Assembly: GCA_945905735.1 (NCBI GenBank) | Contig: CAMDQC010000007.1 | Coordinates: forward strand, 1-64,000 | Length of the DNA stretch: 64,000 nt | Reading direction: 5' to 3' | Source: Prosthecobacter debontii | GTDB taxonomy: Bacteria; Verrucomicrobiota; Verrucomicrobiia; Chthoniobacterales; Chthoniobacteraceae | In this document: positions 17,614 through 25,850 of the stretch, piece after piece | Layout of the letters: each line of letters starts with the position of its first letter | Numbering within the stretch: the first letter of the stretch is position 1 | The notes under the pieces: model-generated | The model's database searches: none | What the model was told of the DNA's origin: nothing | The model's input: only the letters and a program-made list of their open reading frames with translations | Program-made: the position numbers and the translations under genes

Positions 17614-18516
17614 ATGAAAACCGCCGCCGACTTTCGCCACTTGGAAATCCCTAACGTCGCCACCTTTTCCGACACCGCCGGAGGGCTTGTGCGACTCAAG
17701 CTCGCCACGCCGCTCGCCACCGCAGAGGTCTATCTGCACGGCGGGCACATTACGAAGTTCCAGCCAGCAGGCGGTCCGCCGGTGCTGTTCCTCAGCAAAA
17801 AGAGCCTCTTCAATTCCGCGAAAGCGATCCGTGGCGGCGTGCCGGTGATCTTCCCGTGGTTCGGGGGCAAGGTCGGGCAACCCGAACTGCCCGCACATGG
17901 ATTTTCGCGGACGATGGAATGGGATGTCGAATCCCTCGCGCTCCTGCCGAGCGGCGAAGTGCAGCTCGTCCTGCGCATCGCATCCACCGACGCGACGCGC
18001 GCCCTGTGGCCGCACGACTTTATCCTGCGCCACCGCATCACCATCGGCTCCACGCTGGAGATGATTTTGGAAGCCGAGAACACCTCGCCAGCGCCATTCA
18101 CCTACGAGGACGCGCTGCACACTTACTTCACCGTGGCCGATGTGCTGGAAGTCAGCGTCGGCGGGCTACCGAGCGTGGACTACATCGACAAAGTGGACGG
18201 CGGAACACGCAAGCAGCAGGACGCTGAGCCGATCCGCATCGAGGGAGAAACCGACCGCCTTTACCTCAACACAACCTCCACTTGCACCGTGGACGATCCT
18301 TCGCTCGGGCGGCGCATCGTCGTCGAGAAATCCGGCTCCAGTTCCACCGTCGTCTGGAACCCGTGGGCGGGAAAAGGAATGTCGCTCACGGACCTCGGCG
18401 AAGAGTGGCCGAGGATGATCTGCATCGAGACAGTGAACGCCGCCGAAAACGCCATCACCCTCGCCGCCGGAGCGCGCCACGCGACACGGGCGCTCGTGCG
18501 AGTGGAGCCGCGCTGA
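17614..18516 (+). CDS. D-hexose-6-phosphate mutarotase (aldose 1-epimerase family, YeaD-like)
   Basis: A 300-residue galactose mutarotase-like beta-sandwich protein of the YeaD type, which interconverts the anomers of glucose-6-phosphate. Motifs seen are GGVPVIFPWFGGK, the catalytic-region His in LPAHGFSRTMEW, ENTSPAPFTYEDALHTYF (second His), and the late VWNPWAGKGMSLTDLG with an ICIETVN glutamate. It follows aroE by 21 bases on the same strand and may be co-transcribed. It ends 7 bases before the stop of a convergent TPR gene. Confidence 0.88.
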   Translation: MKTAADFRHLEIPNVATFSDTAGGLVRLKLATPLATAEVYLHGGHITKFQPAGGPPVLFLSKKSLFNSAKAIRGGVPVIFPWFGGKVGQPELPAHGFSRTMEWDVESLALLPSGEVQLVLRIASTDATRALWPHDFILRHRITIGSTLEMILEAENTSPAPFTYEDALHTYFTVADVLEVSVGGLPSVDYIDKVDGGTRKQQDAEPIRIEGETDRLYLNTTSTCTVDDPSLGRRIVVEKSGSSSTVVWNPWAGKGMSLTDLGEEWPRMICIETVNAAENAITLAAGARHATRALVRVEPR

Positions 18517-18523
18517 TCGAGGC

Positions 18524-19546
18524 TTACGGCTTCTCGACTTTGCGGCGCTCGCTTTCCTGCTTCGGGTCTTCGCGGAAGGGGCGCTTCTCTTTATAGAGCA
18601 TGACGCGCTCGCGCATCCCTTTGACATCTTTTGGGTGCGTCTTTTCGGCGAGCTTGGCTGCTTCTTCCTGCCACTTCACGGCTTCTTCCCAGTCGCCTGC
18701 TTCGGCGTAGGCGGCGGCGAGCGTGTCGAGGGTTGGGGCGTGCTTGTAGTCACTCTCGTGGCAGGCGTCTTTCGCATACTTCACCGCTTTGCGCCCGTCG
18801 CGGATTTTGTCGTTGGGATTGGTCGCGAGCGTCCACGCATAGTCATTTGCCGCCCCGACGTATTGCGGGGCGCGGCGGAGGACTTCCTCGAAGTCGAGCA
18901 GCGCGTCCTCCGCTTGGTTTTCCACGAGGTAAAGGTGGGCGCGGTAGAGGTAAGTCGCGGCGTTATTGGGGTCGAGGTTGATGGCCTCTTTGTAGTCGGC
19001 GAGAGCCTCCGTTTTCCGCCCTGCATCGGCGTGGGCGGAGCCGCGAAGCTGACGCGGCATCGCGCTCTTCGGTGCTAGTTTTACTGCTTGGTCGAAATCC
19101 TCAAACGCCTTCGTATCGTTGCCCGATTGCGCGTAGCAAAGCCCACGGCTGCACAGCGCCTCGACGTCTGCGGGTTTGCGTTTGATGAGTTCGCTGAAGT
19201 CGGCGATGGCCTTGTCGTATGCCTTCATCGCTTGATACGTCGCAGCTCGGAAAATGAGCGGTCGGTCGTCGTCCGGCTGAAGCTTCAGCGCCTCGGTGTA
19301 ATCCTCCACGGCCTTGGCGTATTCTTCTTTCGCAGCATGGGCAAAGCCGCGCAGGACGATGGCGGGCGCGAGTTTCGGGTTCCCCTCGATGGCTTGGGTG
19401 AGGAGCTTGATCGCGCCGTCGAAATCCCTTTTCTCAAACGCCTCCTGGCTGGCTTTGAGTATCTCCGCAGGGTCGCGTTTGATGGCGGCAGGACAGTGCA
19501 AAATTAATCCGACGAAAAAAGCAGCAAGGAGCGCGAGACGTTTCAT
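18524..19546 (-). CDS. Exported tetratricopeptide-repeat protein
   Basis: A 340-residue protein with a signal peptide (MKRLALLAAFFVGLILHCPAA). At least six TPR units follow, for example EILKASQEAFEKRDFDGAIKLL, EYAKAVEDYTEALKLQPDD and TEALADYKEAINLDPNN. A Lys/Glu-rich C-terminus closes the protein. I chose ATG 19546 because it begins the signal peptide; an upstream ATG adds 12 residues without benefit. TPR proteins act as scaffolds for protein complexes. Nothing nearby points to a particular partner. It is transcribed in the same direction as the upstream oxidoreductase, 63 bases away. Confidence 0.85.
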   Translation of the reverse strand: MKRLALLAAFFVGLILHCPAAIKRDPAEILKASQEAFEKRDFDGAIKLLTQAIEGNPKLAPAIVLRGFAHAAKEEYAKAVEDYTEALKLQPDDDRPLIFRAATYQAMKAYDKAIADFSELIKRKPADVEALCSRGLCYAQSGNDTKAFEDFDQAVKLAPKSAMPRQLRGSAHADAGRKTEALADYKEAINLDPNNAATYLYRAHLYLVENQAEDALLDFEEVLRRAPQYVGAANDYAWTLATNPNDKIRDGRKAVKYAKDACHESDYKHAPTLDTLAAAYAEAGDWEEAVKWQEEAAKLAEKTHPKDVKGMRERVMLYKEKRPFREDPKQESERRKVEKP

Positions 19547-19609
19547 AGCGCGGAATGTGGGCAGTTTGTGCGCCAGCTTCAAGGGCGCGTCGTGCTATTT
19601 TTTCAGGGG

Positions 19610-20917
19610 CTAAAGTTCGTAGCCTTTGCGGTACGTCTTGGTGACGAGCTTTTGCGCCTCCTCGGAGTTCTTGAATGCGAGCTTGGCCGTGTCCCATTCC
19701 AGCAGCTTGCCGGGAACGCGCGTGGCGATGTTGCCGAGTTGGACGGTCTCCGTGAGCGGCCCGGCGTAGTGGAAGCCGTCCGTGGTCTTGGTATTGGCGA
19801 TGATGCCGTCCACCCAGAGATGGTAATGGTTCCCGCCAGCGACCTTTTCGGGCTTGGGGAATTTGTCTGCGGGATAAAGCGACGGTATCCCGACATGCGG
19901 CAGGACCATCGTGCCGCCTTCACCGATGAAGAGACTGCCGCCGCCCGTGGGCAGCTTTTTATCCGCAGGCATCTGCGCCAGCGCCTGGTCGGGCAGGCGT
20001 CCGCCGTCGTGCCACGTCACCGCGATAGTCTTCTCGGCAGTGAATGCGGTGCCTGGGAAAACGAAGGCGACCGTCTCCGCCTTGGGCCATGTCTCGGGAT
20101 GCGGGTCTTCATTTTCCGCGCGGACGGAGACGGGCGCGGTGAGGTCGAGCGCGGAGAAAACGGGGTCGAGAATATGGCAGCCGAAGTCCCCCATCGTGCC
20201 GCCGCCAAAGTCCATCCAGTCGCGCCATTTGAACGGAGCGTAAAGGTCCGGCACGTAGTCGCGCTGCGGGGCCGGGCCGACCCACATATCCCAGTTCAGC
20301 GTCGCGGGCGGGGTCGCGACACGGTCTGCTGGGCGCGTCGCGAGGCCGGAGTATTGGTTGCCGTGATTGGCCTGCCACGAGTGGACGGCTTTGATTTTCC
20401 CGATGACTCCGCTGCGGATGATCTTCACGCCAGTGCGGTAGGCTTCGTGGCTGTGAATCTGGTTGCCCATCTGCGTGATGACACCCGTCGCATCTGCCGC
20501 GAGCCGCATCTGCCGCGCCTCATAGACCGTGTGTGTGAGCGGTTTTTGGCAATAGACGTGTTTGCCCGCGCGCATCGCAGCCAGCGAGATGGGCGCGTGC
20601 CAGTGGTCGGGCGTGCTCACCTGCACGGCGTCGAGTGTGTCGCCGAGTTTCGCGAACATCTCACGGTAATCGCCGAAGGTCGGCACGCCGGGAAATCGCT
20701 TCAGCGCATCGCCGAACCGTCCCGAGTCCACATCGCAAAAGCCGACGAACTTCACCCGCTGATGAGAGCCGATCTCCGAGAGGTCGGCGAAACCCTGTCC
20801 TTTGCAGCCGACGACGGCAACTTGGACGTGAGAGTTCGGGTTTTTCGCGCGCAGCACGGCGGGGAAAGCGAGCGCGGCAACGGTGGTTCGGCGGAGAAAA
20901 GAGCGACGTGTAATCAT
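19610..20917 (-). CDS. Tat-exported Gfo/Idh/MocA family oxidoreductase
   Basis: A 435-residue protein with a twin-arginine signal (TRRSFLRRTTVAALAFP), then a GFO/IDH/MocA NAD(P)-binding domain (VAVVGCKGQGFADLSEIG). The EKP-type catalytic motif is here CQKPLTH, and a long C-terminal dehydrogenase domain follows. These enzymes oxidise or reduce sugars, inositols and related compounds. Exported versions are very common in Verrucomicrobiota and Planctomycetota and are linked to breakdown of complex or modified carbohydrates. The substrate is unknown. It is divergent from tpsB with a 144-base gap. Confidence 0.88.
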   Translation of the reverse strand: MITRRSFLRRTTVAALAFPAVLRAKNPNSHVQVAVVGCKGQGFADLSEIGSHQRVKFVGFCDVDSGRFGDALKRFPGVPTFGDYREMFAKLGDTLDAVQVSTPDHWHAPISLAAMRAGKHVYCQKPLTHTVYEARQMRLAADATGVITQMGNQIHSHEAYRTGVKIIRSGVIGKIKAVHSWQANHGNQYSGLATRPADRVATPPATLNWDMWVGPAPQRDYVPDLYAPFKWRDWMDFGGGTMGDFGCHILDPVFSALDLTAPVSVRAENEDPHPETWPKAETVAFVFPGTAFTAEKTIAVTWHDGGRLPDQALAQMPADKKLPTGGGSLFIGEGGTMVLPHVGIPSLYPADKFPKPEKVAGGNHYHLWVDGIIANTKTTDGFHYAGPLTETVQLGNIATRVPGKLLEWDTAKLAFKNSEEAQKLVTKTYRKGYEL

Positions 20918-21061
20918 AGCGCGGGAATTACCTCCGCACTGTGGATTCCTTGGATCTCACTGCGCCTTTCTGATCGAGAGAGGCGGTGTCGGCAGATCCG
21001 CCTTGTTTCTACCCGCGAATCTTCGCAACCTCCTGCTGCGGCGTTTGCTGAGCGTCGCTTC

Positions 21062-22948
21062 ATGCCGCTTCGTCGCCTTATATCCGCTATTCTTTGTGCC
21101 CACATCGCCGCGCAACTCGTGGCATCGGGGCAAGAGCTACAGTTGCGACGAATCGAACCGCCCCTCCCGACTGCATTGGGGATGACTGAGGAAATGCTGC
21201 TCGTTCCCGATGAACTTCCGCTCCTTCCGGACATGGCAGCGCCGGGGAAACCCGCGCCGTTCCGAATGCGCCTTGCACCCGAGCAAGTTGTGCCGGTTTT
21301 GCCGCCGCTTGAGTTTGGGGTAGGGGAGACCGCGTTGACGATCGTGGTGAAGCGGTTTGAGTTCGCGGGCCACACTGTCTTTCCTACGCGCGAATTGGCG
21401 AGACTCGTCGCTCTATATACCAACCGGAAAATCACGAGCGACGAGTTGGAATCCGCGCGGGTGGCAATCACGAAGCATTACATCGACGCAGGCTACATCA
21501 GCTCCGGTGCACTACTGCCCGATCAGGATGTGACGGGAGACGTCGTCCGTTTTCAGATCGTGGAAGGGCGGCTGAAGGAAGTCGATTTGCACGGGAACTT
21601 TTGGTTCCGAGACCACTGGCTGCGGCGGCAATTGGCGCGAGCGGCGGGGAATCCGGTGAACTTCAACCAACTCAAAACCGGTCTGCAGTTACTACGGCAG
21701 AATCCTAGCATCACACAGATCAACGCGGAGCTAAAACCGGGGCTCGAACCGGGCGAGAGCGTCCTCCACGTCACCGTAAAAGAGAGGCATCCCTTTCGCG
21801 CCGGGCTCGTGCTCGGAAATCAACGCCCGCCCAGCGTGGGTGAAGGCTTTGGCGAGATTCGCGCGGAGATGTTGAACCTCACCGGCCACAACGATCCACT
21901 CGAACTTCGATGGGGCGCACTCCGCTGGATGCGGGATGGCACTGTCGAGTTTGGCGAAGCGGACAACCTCTTCGGACGCTACGAATTCCCGATCTCGCCG
22001 TGGGGTGCGACGGTCGCGGTTCACGCCGGGAGAAACGACGCGAGCATCGTCGATGAAACATTCGCCGCGCTCGGCATCACCAGCAAATCCGAGGAATTCG
22101 GGCTCACGCTTCGCCAGCCGATCATTGAGACCCTGAACGACACCGTCGCCCTCACCGCCGGAGCCGAGCGCAAACACAGCGAGACGTATCTGCTGGGGAA
22201 ACTCTTCACCTTTTCCCCCGGCGCAATTGAGGGCGAGACGGACGTTTTTGCATGGCGGTTCGGCGTGGAATGGGTGCATCGCAGCCAGCTCGAAGTGCTC
22301 TCCGTGCGCTCGACGTTGAGCCTTGGCCAATACCGTTTGGACTCCACGCGCTACGACCCCGCGCTGGTCTCCGGCACGTCGTCGGGGCTTGGCAGCGGGT
22401 TCGACCCCGAGATTCCCGACAGCAAATTCTTTTCGTGGCTCGGGCAGGCGCAATACATGCACCGAATTTTCGACGACGGCAAACCGCCCGCCGAGCCCGA
22501 GCAAGGCGCAGTGCGGCTTTTGCGGGAGTCGCTGCTCGTCATCCGGGCCAACGCGCAACTCAGCGATGAGCCGCTTCTTTCCCCCGAACAGTTCAGCCTC
22601 GGTGGTCTGCACAGCGTGCGCGGCTACCGCGAAAACCAACTCCTGCGCGACAACGGAGTCTTCGCATCCATCGAACTGCGCGTGCCGCTGAAGCTGCGCA
22701 AAGACGGCACGCAAATCGTGACGCTCGCGCCGTTCATCGACTGGGGCACCGGCTGGGACGTGAACAAACTCGAAGACCACAACGAGACAATCTGGAGCGC
22801 CGGCCTCGGTCTCATCGTGAACCCCACGAAGCACGTCCATGCCACCGTCCATTGGGGCCGCCCGTTCGTGCGCCTCGCCGAGAGCGCCGGCGAGCGCAGT
22901 CTGCAAGACGCAGGCTGGCACTTCACGGTGTCTTACGACGCATTTTGA
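21062..22948 (+). CDS. TpsB: ShlB/FhaC/HecB-family outer-membrane transporter
   Basis: A 628-residue two-partner secretion transporter of the Omp85 superfamily. Residues 1-23 form a signal peptide. A POTRA region starts near residue 91 (LTIVVKRFEFAGHTVFP) and runs through VRFQIVEGRLKEVDLHGN and the second POTRA to about 250. A 16-strand barrel follows with the conserved VRGY at residues 519-522 and a terminal Phe suited to BAM insertion. TpsB proteins recognise the N-terminal TPS domain of a partner exoprotein in the periplasm and export it. The ATG at 21062 starts the signal peptide; the frame is open far upstream only because it is antisense to the oxidoreductase gene. The partner tpsA lies tail-to-tail with it, 2 bases away. 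Confidence 0.92.
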   Translation: MPLRRLISAILCAHIAAQLVASGQELQLRRIEPPLPTALGMTEEMLLVPDELPLLPDMAAPGKPAPFRMRLAPEQVVPVLPPLEFGVGETALTIVVKRFEFAGHTVFPTRELARLVALYTNRKITSDELESARVAITKHYIDAGYISSGALLPDQDVTGDVVRFQIVEGRLKEVDLHGNFWFRDHWLRRQLARAAGNPVNFNQLKTGLQLLRQNPSITQINAELKPGLEPGESVLHVTVKERHPFRAGLVLGNQRPPSVGEGFGEIRAEMLNLTGHNDPLELRWGALRWMRDGTVEFGEADNLFGRYEFPISPWGATVAVHAGRNDASIVDETFAALGITSKSEEFGLTLRQPIIETLNDTVALTAGAERKHSETYLLGKLFTFSPGAIEGETDVFAWRFGVEWVHRSQLEVLSVRSTLSLGQYRLDSTRYDPALVSGTSSGLGSGFDPEIPDSKFFSWLGQAQYMHRIFDDGKPPAEPEQGAVRLLRESLLVIRANAQLSDEPLLSPEQFSLGGLHSVRGYRENQLLRDNGVFASIELRVPLKLRKDGTQIVTLAPFIDWGTGWDVNKLEDHNETIWSAGLGLIVNPTKHVHATVHWGRPFVRLAESAGERSLQDAGWHFTVSYDAF

Positions 22949-22950
22949 GT

Positions 22951-25845
22951 TTAGCGCAGGTCTTCGGGCGCGGGAGGGAGGCCGCCGCGTCCGATGACGA
23001 GGAAGCTGCTCAGCTCCGAGCTGAGGCGCATGGGGCAGCGTTCGGAGAGGCGAATGTTAATGTCGAGGAAGCCGCTGGGCAGCGCTGTGAGGGCGTTGGC
23101 GAGTTGGGCGTCGGGGCTCTGGATGTCAATGGTGCCTTGCACGCTGGCCTCGGAGGAAGCGGTGATGACGCTCTCGGATGCGAGGAACGTATCGGAGATG
23201 AGGACGATATTTCCCCCGGCACCGAGGATGGCGTTCGCGCTGATGAGGCTGTGGTCGAGGATGACGAATTGCGGGTCAATGAAGACGTCGCCGCCGTTGA
23301 GCCCGGCTTCGGCGAGGATGGTGGAATCTTGCAGGGTGATGCGTTGCGGGGCGATGAGGCGGATGGAGCCCGCGTCGCTGAGGGCGGAGCGGACGGTGAT
23401 GCTGCTGCCGCCGCTGAGGGCGATAGCCGTGGCGGAGGTGAGTTCGACGCTGCCCGCTGCGCCTGTGCGGGCGGCGGCGGCTTCGATGGTGGAGGTGTCG
23501 GAGAGTGTGATGTTTCCTGCCTCGACGAAGACGCTGCCGCCTGCGCCGGGCCCGGCGGTGGTGGCGGAGATGCTACCGCCTGCGAGCGAGAGCGTGCCGA
23601 AGTGGGCACGGATGGTGCCTCCTTTTCCGCCTGCGGTGGTGGAGTTACTGGCGGCGAGGAGTCCGGTGAAAAGATCGGTGGTGCCGGGGGAGAAAAATGC
23701 GGAGCGGGCCGTGACATTGACGTCCCCGCCGTCGCCGGGGCCGAAGGTGGCTGCGGAGATGCGTCCGCCGTCCGCGAGGGTGAGCGTGTCGGCGTCGAGT
23801 GATACGGTGCCGCCTGCGCCGGGCTGTGTGGGGGAGACGCTCTCGGAGAGGATGCCGGTGCCTTGGCGGCTGGCTCCGTTGCTGATGAATACTTGACCCG
23901 CGCGGACGCGGACATCGCCCGCTGCGCCCGATCCGAAGGTGCTGGCGGAGATGCGGCCTCCGGTGCGGATGGTGAGTTCTTCCGCGCCGACGAAGACATC
24001 GCCGCCGTCGCCGCCGAGGCCGAAGGATTGGCTCTCGGTGCCGATGACGCTGGGGAGTCGGCCGCCGGCGAGCGTGAGTTCACGGGCATGCACGGAGACG
24101 TCGCCGCCTGCGCCGAGCCCGGCGGTGTTGGATGTGATTTGCCCGCCGGCGGCGACGGTGATGCGCTCGCTGAGGACGCGGACATTTCCACCAATCCCGG
24201 ATTTTCCGAGCGCGGAATCTGCGGCGATGCCTGTGAAAGATTCGGCTCCGTCGCGGGCGATCGTGAGGTCGCGTGCGGCAATGGTGACATCGCCCGCGCG
24301 GCCGGGTCCAGTGATGCGGGAGGTGATGAGGCTGCCGTCGCGGATGGTGAGTGTGTCGGCGCGGACGGCGATGCTGCCGCCGAGAGTTTGGCGGTCGGGG
24401 GAGTCGTTGTTGGCGAAGATGCCGGTGCCGCGTGAGGCGCTCTTTCCGTTGAGCGCGGCGAGGGTGGCGACGACGGCGATATTGCCGCCCGAGCCGCTGC
24501 CGGTGGTGTTGGCCTCAATGCGTGCGCCGCTTTCGATGCGAAGGGTTTTGGCGGCGACGGTGACGTTTCCGCCGTGTCCATCGCTGGCGGTGCTGGAGGC
24601 GATGCTTGCGCCGTGGAGGAGGGCGAGTTCCCCGGCTCGGACTCGGACGTTTCCGCCGCGCCCGCCGCGCCCGCTGGCGTGGGGCAGGATTGTGTTGGCG
24701 GCGATGGTGGTGTTTCCGCCCATGCGTAGCTCGCGTGAGACGGCGACATCCACGGCTCCGGCGCGGCCCGCGCCTTCGGTGTTGGCGGTGATGCGCCCAG
24801 TCTCCGTGAGGGTGAGTCGTCCGGCGCGAATGCTGACGCGGCCTGCGGCGGCGGTCGGCTCGGTGGTGTTGGTGGCCACGCTGCCGAGGAATCCCTCGCT
24901 GCCGATGTGGATGGCTCCAGAGTTTGCCTTCACCGTGCCTGCGGTGCCGCGCCCGCTGGTCTGCGTGCCGATGCTGGAGAGGCGGAGGTCTATGCGGCCG
25001 GGGACGGCGAGGGTGAGCGCGACGCCGGTTCCTTCACCCTTCGTGGTGGAGCTGATGGTGGATTGGCTGAGCGTAAGCTTGGGGGCGCGGATGGTGATGC
25101 CGCCGCCTTGTTCGTCGCTGGTATCTATGGACGCATCATCCATCGAGATGCCCGATGCGCCTCGCCGCCGTGGGCCTGTGGCGGTGAGCTTGCCATTGAG
25201 GGCGACATCGCCTTTCGCGGCGACGCTGGTGAGGATGGTTTGGCCGCCGGGGGCCTTGATGGCTGCACGGTCTGGGGTGGAGCCGCCATTGTCGTCCTTG
25301 CTTCCTTTTTTGATGTGAATGTCGCCGCCGATAGCGGTGAAAGCGTGGCATGGTTTGATCGCTAAATTCGTGCTGGAAATCTCGATGGAGCGTGGCGCGT
25401 TGGTGAGGAAACCGAAGCTGCTGAGGGCTGCGGAAGTGACGCTGTCGGACGTGATAGGCGCCGTGGCGTGAAGGGTCGTGCCGTCTGCGAAGGTGAAGTG
25501 ATCGGCGGTGGTGACGGCGAAGGAGCCGTCGATATTCACGGTGGCTTTTGGGCCAAACGTGATGCCGTTCGGATTCATCAAATAGAAGTTCGCGCCGGGG
25601 ATGGTGGAGCGCAGTGTGCCTTTTATCTCAGAGCGAGTGTTGCCGGTGACGCGGGCGAAGACGGAGGAGATGGTGCCGCTCTGTGTTTGGGTGAAAGTGG
25701 TGGTGTCGCCGTCGCCGATATTGAACTCGGAGAAGGCGTGAAAAAGGTTCCCGCCGTGCCGCTTGCCGTAGGTGTCGGGGATGACCACGTCTGCCGCGAA
25801 TGTGGCCGCGGGGGCGGCGATTAGGAGCAGGAAGCGGCGGAGCAT
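22951..25845 (-). CDS. TpsA: filamentous-hemagglutinin-type two-partner secretion exoprotein
   Basis: A 964-residue secreted protein. It has a signal peptide (MLRRFLLLIAAPAATFA) and the TPS/haemagglutination domain with NPNGI at residues 91-95 followed by a GGSF-like IDGSFAVTTAD. Then about 700 residues of beta-helix repeats rich in Gly, Ala, Ser and Thr recur as GAGGDV-x-V-x-A-x-x-LTL. The C-terminus has a lone Cys near 936 and SSFLVIGRGGLPPAP at about 946-960. That tail closely resembles the C-terminal signature of cyanobacterial TPS exoproteins. Exported through TpsB, such proteins act as adhesins or surface fibres. Its start is 5 bases after the stop of the beta-strand-repeat gene, so the two are one transcription unit. 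Confidence 0.92.
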   Translation of the reverse strand: MLRRFLLLIAAPAATFAADVVIPDTYGKRHGGNLFHAFSEFNIGDGDTTTFTQTQSGTISSVFARVTGNTRSEIKGTLRSTIPGANFYLMNPNGITFGPKATVNIDGSFAVTTADHFTFADGTTLHATAPITSDSVTSAALSSFGFLTNAPRSIEISSTNLAIKPCHAFTAIGGDIHIKKGSKDDNGGSTPDRAAIKAPGGQTILTSVAAKGDVALNGKLTATGPRRRGASGISMDDASIDTSDEQGGGITIRAPKLTLSQSTISSTTKGEGTGVALTLAVPGRIDLRLSSIGTQTSGRGTAGTVKANSGAIHIGSEGFLGSVATNTTEPTAAAGRVSIRAGRLTLTETGRITANTEGAGRAGAVDVAVSRELRMGGNTTIAANTILPHASGRGGRGGNVRVRAGELALLHGASIASSTASDGHGGNVTVAAKTLRIESGARIEANTTGSGSGGNIAVVATLAALNGKSASRGTGIFANNDSPDRQTLGGSIAVRADTLTIRDGSLITSRITGPGRAGDVTIAARDLTIARDGAESFTGIAADSALGKSGIGGNVRVLSERITVAAGGQITSNTAGLGAGGDVSVHARELTLAGGRLPSVIGTESQSFGLGGDGGDVFVGAEELTIRTGGRISASTFGSGAAGDVRVRAGQVFISNGASRQGTGILSESVSPTQPGAGGTVSLDADTLTLADGGRISAATFGPGDGGDVNVTARSAFFSPGTTDLFTGLLAASNSTTAGGKGGTIRAHFGTLSLAGGSISATTAGPGAGGSVFVEAGNITLSDTSTIEAAAARTGAAGSVELTSATAIALSGGSSITVRSALSDAGSIRLIAPQRITLQDSTILAEAGLNGGDVFIDPQFVILDHSLISANAILGAGGNIVLISDTFLASESVITASSEASVQGTIDIQSPDAQLANALTALPSGFLDINIRLSERCPMRLSSELSSFLVIGRGGLPPAPEDLR

Positions 25846-25850
25846 TTATA

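Noticed and set aside
19568-21061. Long plus-strand open frame continuous with tpsB, giving a 1126-residue protein
   Set aside because: The first 498 codons are antisense to the well-supported Gfo/Idh/MocA gene and have no family resemblance. The signal peptide of TpsB starts at 21062.
23010-24749. Minus-strand frame of 579 codons inside tpsA, rich in Ser, Pro and Ala
   Set aside because: Low-complexity shadow frame caused by GC-rich beta-helix repeats of tpsA.
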